A DNA stretch of 64,000 nucleotides from Mytilus edulis (taxonomy: Eukaryota > Mollusca > Bivalvia > Mytilida > Mytilidae): NCBI RefSeq assembly GCF_963676685.1, contig NC_092356.1:20881750-20945749 (forward strand), in the 5' to 3' direction. Below the pieces are notes generated by a model that was given only the letters and a program-made list of their open reading frames with translations, had not been told where the DNA came from and did not search any database. Position numbers and translations under genes: made by a program. Shown one piece after another: positions 57,501-64,000 of this stretch. How positions within the stretch are numbered: position 1 is the first letter of the stretch; every line of letters starts with the position of its first letter.

Positions 57501-60271
57501 TTTGCTATATACACGGGTCATAATCAAAGGACTGACACTACTAAATTCAATCATTGTCAAATTGTTCCCTATTGTAGTTTTATTCAGCAATCAGCAAGAC
57601 TTTCTAAGATAACTAATATAGGACAATGCTGTTAATTAAAAAATTACTCCATTCCTGGATAGCCAGGACCTTTTGTTTTCCAAATAATTAATATTTCCAA
57701 TAACTGATAAGTTCCAGGTCGACGGGTTCAAACAGAAAGATTTGAAAGCAGAGAAAAATGTGTATCTTAATTATAATCGACATGACTTATCAGATGACAA
57801 TACCAATTACTAAAATAAGGCTTAGGCATAGTTATATACTTTAATTCAGTCACGGACCCGCGATATCACGGGTGTGTACTTGTATCCTTAAGATAAGTCC
57901 CTGCACGATTTGCAATGTTTGCAGTTTGTTATTATCAGTACAAGGAAACTTTATGAAAATAAATTTAAGTATGCATATGTTCTAATCACCCAATGAAATA
58001 GATTGGTTTAACAAACTAGAAATATCAACTTATTTTTTTGTTAGAAGCAAAGGAATATTTTGCATAAAGGTAATATAACAAGCAAGCATGTTTAACACGA
58101 CATGTACCACATGTGGAGCAGGATCTTCTTACCCTTACGGAGCAAATGAGATTACCCCTAATTTTCTGGGGTTCTTGTTGCTTACTAGTCTTTATTTTTC
58201 TATGTTGTGTCTTGTGTACTATTAGTTGTCTGTTTGTCTTTTACTTTTTTTAGCAATGTCGTTGTCAGTTTATTTTCTATTTATGAGTTTGAATGTCCCT
58301 CTGGTAACTTTCACCCCTCTTTTTGAACAAAACATATGAAACTAATACCATCTATCCACCGCCAGTCCCCTTCCTTTGCCCTGTCTGTTAAACCAATCCA
58401 CACATTTGCTGCATTCCAATGCTCCAATCTTAAGGAATCCAAAATGAATTTTTCTTTTCCACTATCTTTCACCGTTACTAAATCTCCTCCAAGGCTCCTG
58501 CAGCTTTTGCGAGCATCATCCCATGACAATTCATGTTCGACAAACAACAAGCATGCATCTGTATACACGCGCACGTGTTTCAAAGTCCTAATTCGTGTTG
58601 GACATGCTGATAAATCTACAGAAAAAAAGCGTCAAAGAATTTTATAATATTATAAGAAAACTTCAAAACTTAATGTTTACAGCATTCATTTAATGGGGCT
58701 TCGCATGATTTGCATAACATGACAAAACCTTTTTTCGCATAAAATAATAGCAAAACTTCTTATAGTGTCAAAATAATAATGATACGAGCGTTCGTAAACA
58801 ATTCAATTTGAAAGAACTGCCATAACAAAAACCTACTAGTATTGTCGTAAAAACACATTGTTTTCCTTTAATACATGTAGGTAGGAGGTCGACCAAACTC
58901 TAATGAGATTCGATCAAATCGATTATGATGATTACGAAATTAGAAATTCAACACGATAGAAGCAAACAATCATAATTGATTTGTATACTACATGTATCAA
59001 TGCAGTGATTCAAAATGTGTGGACTACAATTATATTAATTAGTCCCCGTTTACTCCATCATTTTCTTCTTAAAACGCATGTAGTTGTTGGTAATTCATTT
59101 GATGTGTTTGAGCGTTTGAATTTAAATATATAAGGTACATAATGCAGAGATTTAATATTTTATAATTGTTGGTATTTAGTATAAAGACAGTATTTAACTA
59201 TTAAAATGACATGTTGGACTTAAAGTGCAAGTGATATTTCTATTTGACTAGGGACGTTCGGTTTTGAATTGTCATCGGAGTTTAGTTTTACAGTGCGTAT
59301 TGATACATGTATATGTTTTTCTTTATTCTACATTAGACAGAGGTATAAGGAGAGGGTTGAGATCTCACAAAACATGTTTACCCGCCGCATTTTTGCTCCT
59401 GTCCCAAGTCATGAGCCTCTCGACTTTGTTAGTCTTGTAGGTTTTATTTAATTTTAGTTCATTTATATGTTTTAGATAAAATTGAGAATAGAAATGGGGA
59501 ATATGTCAAAGAGACAACAATTCGACCAAAGAGCAGATAACAACAGAAGGCCACCAATGGGTCTTCAATGCAGCGAGAAACTCCGCATCCGGTGTCGTGC
59601 TTCAGCTGGAGTTTAGTATGACGTCCATTTTAACTGAACTATAGTACACATTGGTACAATGTATATGTGGGCGAGCTGAGGACCACCTCCGGGTGCGGGA
59701 GTCGAAGACCCATATTGATGACCTTCAGCTGTTAACTGCTCTTGTCGGGTTGTCGTTTCTCTGACATATTCCCCATTTTATTTCTCTATTTTATTTATAG
59801 CTCTTTAACTGTTTAGCTTCTTATTCATCATTGACCTTGACAATATTATGTGTAAAGCAGCACTGTTTATTTTAATCCAGTAAAGTGTTTCAAATGCAAA
59901 CAGTTTTTGAAGGGTCGTTTTAATTTTTATAAATAATATATCATGGCAAATAAACATTATATATATATTTTATATGAAAAAAATATTATTAAGAAATTAA
60001 TTGAAAGCTTGAGCGTTTGTATGGTTTTTTTTTCGGAATTATTAATATGATCATAATTATTACTTTTAAACATACATTGAATTGTACATGTGGACAACGT
60101 TTTTGAAATTGAAGGAATAAGAATAATTTGTAATAAAACGCAAGCAACGAATTAGGGGTAAAGAAGAAAAAAAAATGTTCAAATTAGGGAAATACAAAAA
60201 ATGTTACCTGATTGGCAGAAGACTGGATTACAAAGGCCAAGTACAATGGTCAAAACTATGAACAACGACAT
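54597..60271 (-). CDS. Gene F: secreted C-type lectin with ETPAPTT stalk and KKRRL end
   Basis: Four minus-strand exons: 60271-60208, 58615-58349, 55845-55654, 55015-54597. The total is 942 nt, giving 313 aa plus TAA at 54599-54597. All junctions are phase 1. Signal peptide: MSLFIVLTIVLGLCNPVFCQ. CTLD: ~22-174, with ACP, DAC, KSC, EDC, YPC and YACEF cysteines and VWIGLTD..EGDWRWIDG. The loop reads GQGNNHN in place of EPN/QPD; WHD replaces WND. Stalk: ~175-313, starting with MAPTTTT repeats, then seven ETPAPTT-type units, then NTVIIGKKRRL. There is no membrane helix. It is the closest paralogue of E (~5 kb away, same strand) and likely arose with it by tandem duplication. Confidence 0.93.
55495..55650 (+). 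repeat. Common dispersed repeat beside the second CTLD exon of F
   Basis: AAGAAGATGTGGTATAATTGCC .. GTAAGGCCTTCAACAATGTA .. CTTATAAAAGAC. It abuts the donor side of the exon, as in E, so the insertion may predate the E/F duplication. Confidence 0.7.
57015..57200 (+). repeat. Diverged common dispersed repeat
   Basis: CAATTTGATGAGACAATTATCC .. CATTCAGCCTTCAACAATAAG .. GTCGGTTTTACAAAGCCCCG. Confidence 0.55.
57305..57730. repeat. Direct repeat pair in intron 2 of F
   Basis: ATAACTAATATAGGACAATG and CCTTTTGTTTTC..ATAATTAATATT.CCAATAA occur at about 57305-57410 and 57610-57730. Confidence 0.75.
58085..58325. repeat. Dispersed repeat next to the first CTLD exon of F
   Basis: Second copy of the 11740-11985 family (GTACCACATGTGGAGCAGGA, TGTCTGTTTGTCTTTTA, TGAGTTTGAATGTCCCT). 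It ends about 25 bp from the exon. Confidence 0.75.
59300..59800. repeat. Retroelement 3' tail with inverted arms, intron 1 of F
   Basis: GTTGAGATCTCACAAAACATG and CCCGCCGCATTTTTGCTCC match 31555-31610. ATTGAGAATAGAAATGGGGA (59480) and its inverse (to about 59800) form arms, as at 30783-31860. Confidence 0.7.
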
Positions 60272-60983
60272 CTGAATACGTAAGAACTAAATACAATAAT
60301 CTAAAAGTAGATAATGCAGTAGCACGATTTCAAGTCATTAAGTGCATTCATGACGCCATTGTACACATATATAAATATATATACATGCAAGATTATTATC
60401 TTAAAGATCTACTTTTCGCACTTTAAGATAAATGAAAATTTCAGATTGACATGAACTTAAAATTAAGTGACAGAAAACGACGATTCAATTCAGGTCTTTA
60501 ACCAAAATATTGTTCGAATTCAAATTTTTCTTCTACTAAGTTTTTATAAATTTAATCATGAACTGAAGATATTTCAAAATAAAATACTTATTTATTTCCA
60601 TAACATAAAGGCAAACATGCAAACTTTACAGAAAAAATATACTCTTGTTGTTATTGTTTCAATTTCGAGGACGCTCGAGTGCGGCGTGATGATGTTTTCA
60701 CGATTATTTTTTTTCGATCAGGAAGCCGAACATATATTGCTATCCTCTGATAAACATGTGTACACATTATTTGTTGTATAATCAGTGCCATATATGTGTA
60801 TTGCATTGGCACATAACGTTTCATATATATGTATTCACAATCTTTTTTAATCACAGAGCATCAATTCCGATATAGATGCAGAAACTCCGCCATGTGTCGT
60901 GTATAAAACGGAGTCACCACAAAAGACCAACGCGTATAATCCCGGGTTATAGAAATGGACCATGTTCATCCTACGAGGATGTT

Positions 60984-61130
60984 AATAAACTTATCATAGA
61001 TATCAGGACTAAATTTTGTATATACGCCAGACGCGCGTTTCGTCTACAAAAGACTCATCAGTGACGCTCGAATCCAAAAAAGTTAAAAAGGCCAAATAAA
61101 GTACGAAGTTGAAGAGCATTGAATCCACTT
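60984..61130 (+). repeat. CATCAGTGACGCTCGAATCC repeat, copy 1
   Basis: ATCAGGACTAAATTTTGTAT, GCCAGACGCGCGTTTCGTCT and CATCAGTGACGCTCGAATCC, ending GAAGAGCATTGA. Confidence 0.85.
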
Positions 61131-62234
61131 TAAGTATCGTCTTTTGCTATACGGATTCTTTTAACACGCAACCACCTCGATTATGGGAATGGCCACGCTA
61201 AATTCGATACCTCTTGAACTGAAAGTTAAGGAATATTGGTAGCAATATTTGAGGATTACTAAGTTTGGCCATTAATCTTCTACTCTTATCTAACATCAAA
61301 CGTACTACGCTCTTGTTCCTTTTGCTGTCTATTTATCGGCCTGTTTCCCAGTGCATAACACATTTGATTTAGTCTTGTTAATTTGTAATCGTCATCAGAA
61401 TGTCTGAAATATTTGCCACTGGACTTAGTAACCAACAAGCAATCATGCAATTAACAATCACATTGTTGAGGAACATAAATTATTAACATTAATTAAGGGT
61501 TTACGGAATTTACAAACATAAATTTAAAAAGTCGAGGCTAAAAGTAGCGAGAACTTTTAAAATATAGTTTGTTTTTATCCTGCTTTTGTAAAAGGTTACC
61601 AACATGTTTTTTCTTCTTTATTGTTGCTTTTCGTGGACCAGAATGAAAGGGGGACATCTACATGAAATGTGACGAAATCCGTGATATGATTTTTTTACTG
61701 GAAGTGCGTAATTCGAGATAAAGTAAGTTAACGTTCTACTTTATTTAAGGAATGATTGCAATATTTTTTCTGTCTATGAAGAAATAACATAAAAATGTGG
61801 TGCATACTGAATAACGCGCGTAGCCAATGTGGTGCACACTTAAAAAACGACGTCAGCCAATCAGAAGACGCGTTACATCCAAAATTAAATAATTTACAAA
61901 ATGATGAAATAAAAACGAAACAAATATGATAAGCAACAACAAACAACTACCACTGTTTAACAAGATCCTGAGTTGAGGTACGTGTATATAATGAACAACG
62001 ACCAAGCAAGTACATGTATACCTCAACACGTTCCATATTTTCTGAATAGGCTGGGCTACACTCCAACGACCATAGCAAAGAATACAGAGGGCCACGAGAT
62101 GCTGGATCGATTTGACATTCAATCAGTATACTGAAAATGTGAGATGAAGCGTTGAAAAAATCAATGAGAAGAGTGAGTAAACTCGATCGATTCCGTTCCT
62201 AAGGAGTGTCGATTGATTTAAGTGTTTATGATAT

Positions 62235-62395
62235 ATAAGTGATTCAAATAAAGGCAACAGTAGTATACCGCTATTCGAAAATCATAAATCGATTGAAAGA
62301 AAACAAAATCGGGTTACAAACCAAAACTGAGGGAAACACATCAACTATAATAGGAAAGCAGCGAAACAGAAGACAGTATTTGCGCCTTTTCTAAG
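62235..62395. repeat. Inverse copy of the 16815-17060 repeat
   Basis: AAATAAAGGCAACAGTAGTATA, GGTTACAAACCAAAACTGAG and GGAAACACATCAACTATAAT. Confidence 0.75.
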
Positions 62396-62640
62396 TCAGG
62401 AACCACTGGCCTTTGTTTGTCTTGTATATATTTTAATTCTAGTTCATTTATGTGTTTTGGAGTTTAGTGTGACGTCCATTTTCACTTAACTAGAACACAA
62501 TTTTATTAAGGGGCCACCTCCGGGTGCGGGATGTTCTCACTGAGTTGAAGACCCATTGGTAGCCTTCGGCTGTTGTCTGCTCTTTGGTCGGGATGTTGTT
62601 TCTTTGACATATTTCCTATTTCAATTCTCACTTTTATTAA
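62395..62640 (+). repeat. Retroelement 3' tail fragment
   Basis: AGTCAGGAACCACTGGCCTTTG, GGGGCCACCTCCGGGTGCGG and GGTCGGGATGTTGTTTCTTTG match 31610-31850 and 59410-59790. Confidence 0.7.
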
Positions 62641-62830
62641 ATACAAAGATGTGGCATGATTGCCAATTAATGAGACATATCTTCACAAGAGACCAAAAAT
62701 GACAGAAATTTAAAATAACTAAAGGTCAACGTACGACCGTCAACAATGAGCAAAGCCCATACCGCAAAGTCAGCTGTAAAAGGCAACAAAACTACAATGT
62801 AAAACATTTCAACCGAGAATAACTGAGTAG
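62637..62830 (+). repeat. Copy of the common dispersed repeat
   Basis: AAAGATGTGGCATGATTGCCAA .. TCAACGTACGACCGTCAACA .. AGTCAGCTGTAAAAGGC. Confidence 0.75.
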
Positions 62831-62944
62831 TAATTAGTATCTGAGTTTGATTATAGAAAATAATTAATTTATTGTATGTATGAATGCAAAGCCATGCCAT
62901 TTGCACAGACAAATCAATGACAGAAATGTTGCTTTAATTGATTT

Positions 62945-63095
62945 TAAATAAACTCATCATAGATACCAGGACTAAATTTAGTGTATATGCCAGACGCGCG
63001 TTTCGTCTACAAAAGACTCATCAGTGACGCACGAATCCAAAAAAGTTATAAAAAAAAACAAATAAAGTACGAAGTTGAAAAGCATTGAGGACCAA
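62945..63095 (+). repeat. CATCAGTGACGCTCGAATCC repeat, copy 2
   Basis: AAACTCATCATAGATACCAG, GCCAGACGCGCGTTTCGTCT and CATCAGTGACGCACGAATCC. Confidence 0.85.
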
Positions 63096-63304
63096 AATTC
63101 CTAATAGTATTGCCAAATACAGTTAAGGTAATCTATGCATGAGGTAGAAAAGCCTTAGTATTTCAAAAAATTCAAAAATTTGTAAAAAGTAAATTTATAA
63201 ATATAATCATATCAATGACAATTCATGTCAGCACAAAAAGTGCTGACTACTGGGCTTGTGAAACTCTCGGGCAAATAAATCTCCACAAGCAGTGGCATCG
63301 ACCT

Positions 63305-63465
63305 AGTGGTTGTAAATAAACTCATCATAGATACAAGGACTAAATTTAGTATATACGCCATACGCGCGTTTCGTCTACAAAAGACTCATCAGTGACGCTC
63401 GAATCCAAAAAAGTTAAAAAGGCCAAATAAAGTACGAAGTTGAAGAGCATTGAGGACCAACATTC
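63305..63465 (+). repeat. CATCAGTGACGCTCGAATCC repeat, copy 3
   Basis: TAAACTCATCATAGATACAAG, GCCATACGCGCGTTTCGTCT and CATCAGTGACGCTCGAATCC. It lies 360 bp from copy 2. Confidence 0.85.
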
Positions 63466-63560
63466 AAAATGTTCTACTTAATGTAATATTTACAAATGCA
63501 AAGAAAAAAATCTACATTTCTAAAGATTTTTATATCCAATAATCTAAGGTTTTAATATAC

Positions 63561-63849
63561 ATGTAATGAAAATCCTTGAGACTGATAAGTACCGTTGTAC
63601 GTCATACTACATGTATAGTGACCTTCGTCATACTTTGTTACGAAACTTAAATACAGGTTGTATTCTCCTAGTGCATGATCACCAACAACAGCAATAGTCG
63701 ATAGCCTTGGATTGGTTACTGTGTGCCACTAGCGTATAATGTTCTGGAATCTGGTGGCCCATACCATTCAATAATTCCATCAACACGTGTAATTGGACAA
63801 CTAAATGTTACATTCCTTCCTGTTTTTACAAGTTTTGTCAGTATAAAGA
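63561..63849 (-). pseudogene. Ig-like domain exon with a frameshift
   Basis: On the minus strand an AG acceptor at 63851-63850 is followed by TKLVKTGRNVTFSCPITR, then IIEWYGPPDSRTLYASG. The frame then changes near 63720-63727 and continues TVTNPRLSTIAVV, then EYNLYLSFVTKYDEGHYTCS. The spacing VTFSC, W, DEGHYTC is that of a V- or I-set immunoglobulin fold, and a GT donor follows at 63560. A one-base loss (or two-base gain) breaks it. It is a pseudogene, an allele or a sequence error; its partner exons would lie beyond the window. Confidence 0.75.
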
Positions 63850-64000
63850 CTACAAAACAATACACGAAGTTTTGTGTGAAAAAGTCATTAATACAGTTAT
63901 TAAAATAGCTAATATCTTCGTTTTTTTCAATGACTTGAATTGCCTCCCATTGTACGCAATTGACAACTAATAGTGTTTGGCGAAAGGGGCTTTATTATAA

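Overview
The window is AT-rich, intron-rich animal DNA packed with short interspersed repeats. Several repeats (the GATGTGGTATGATTGCCAAT family, the CATCAGTGACGCTCGAATCC family, the RT-tail family) are ones I associate with marine mussels (Mytilidae), so a Mytilus-like bivalve nuclear genome is the best guess. I see no bacterial operon, organelle gene, rRNA or intact tRNA.

The genic content is a cluster of six related multi-exon genes, called A to F here. Each encodes a signal peptide, a C-type lectin domain (CTLD) split over two exons, and one Ser/Thr/Pro-rich mucin-like exon. None is a single long ORF. I assembled them by eye from splice sites, and every internal junction is phase 1. In B, C, D, E and F the exon lengths sum to a whole number of codons and end in a stop, which strongly supports the models. 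A (10746-14182, -) and B (16438-22295, -) are close tandem paralogues. B is complete (562 aa): signal, CTLD, stalk of 10-aa repeats, transmembrane helix and a tyrosine-containing cytoplasmic tail. C (28565-32364, +, 284 aa) has an A/B-like lectin domain but a D-F-like ETPAPT stalk. D (36923-43092, -, 323 aa), E (44303-49747, -, 272 aa) and F (54597-60271, -, 313 aa) end right after the stalk with a short basic tail and have no membrane helix. The 3' end of A was not found.

Layout: 1-10.7 kb is intergenic, with duplicated blocks, a decayed non-LTR reverse transcriptase, a 121-bp triplet repeat and two 123-bp elements with 9-bp target duplications. 10.7-22.4 kb holds A and B. 22.4-28.5 kb is repeat-rich and gene-free. 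28.5-32.5 kb is C, with a retroelement remnant between inverted arms in its last intron. 32.5-36.9 kb is gene-free. 36.9-60.3 kb holds D, E and F in a head-to-tail array, separated and invaded by TTAA-flanked elements, a CA-rich minisatellite, a tRNA-headed SINE and an inverted-repeat element carrying an integrase remnant. 60.3-64 kb is repeats, then a frameshifted Ig-like exon at the right edge.

Inference: the products look like secreted (C-F) and membrane-anchored (B) mucin-lectins for surface or mucus recognition of microbes or particles. The usual EPN/QPD sugar-binding tripeptide is changed to QG(P/V/N) in all six, so ligand specificity cannot be predicted from the canonical code.
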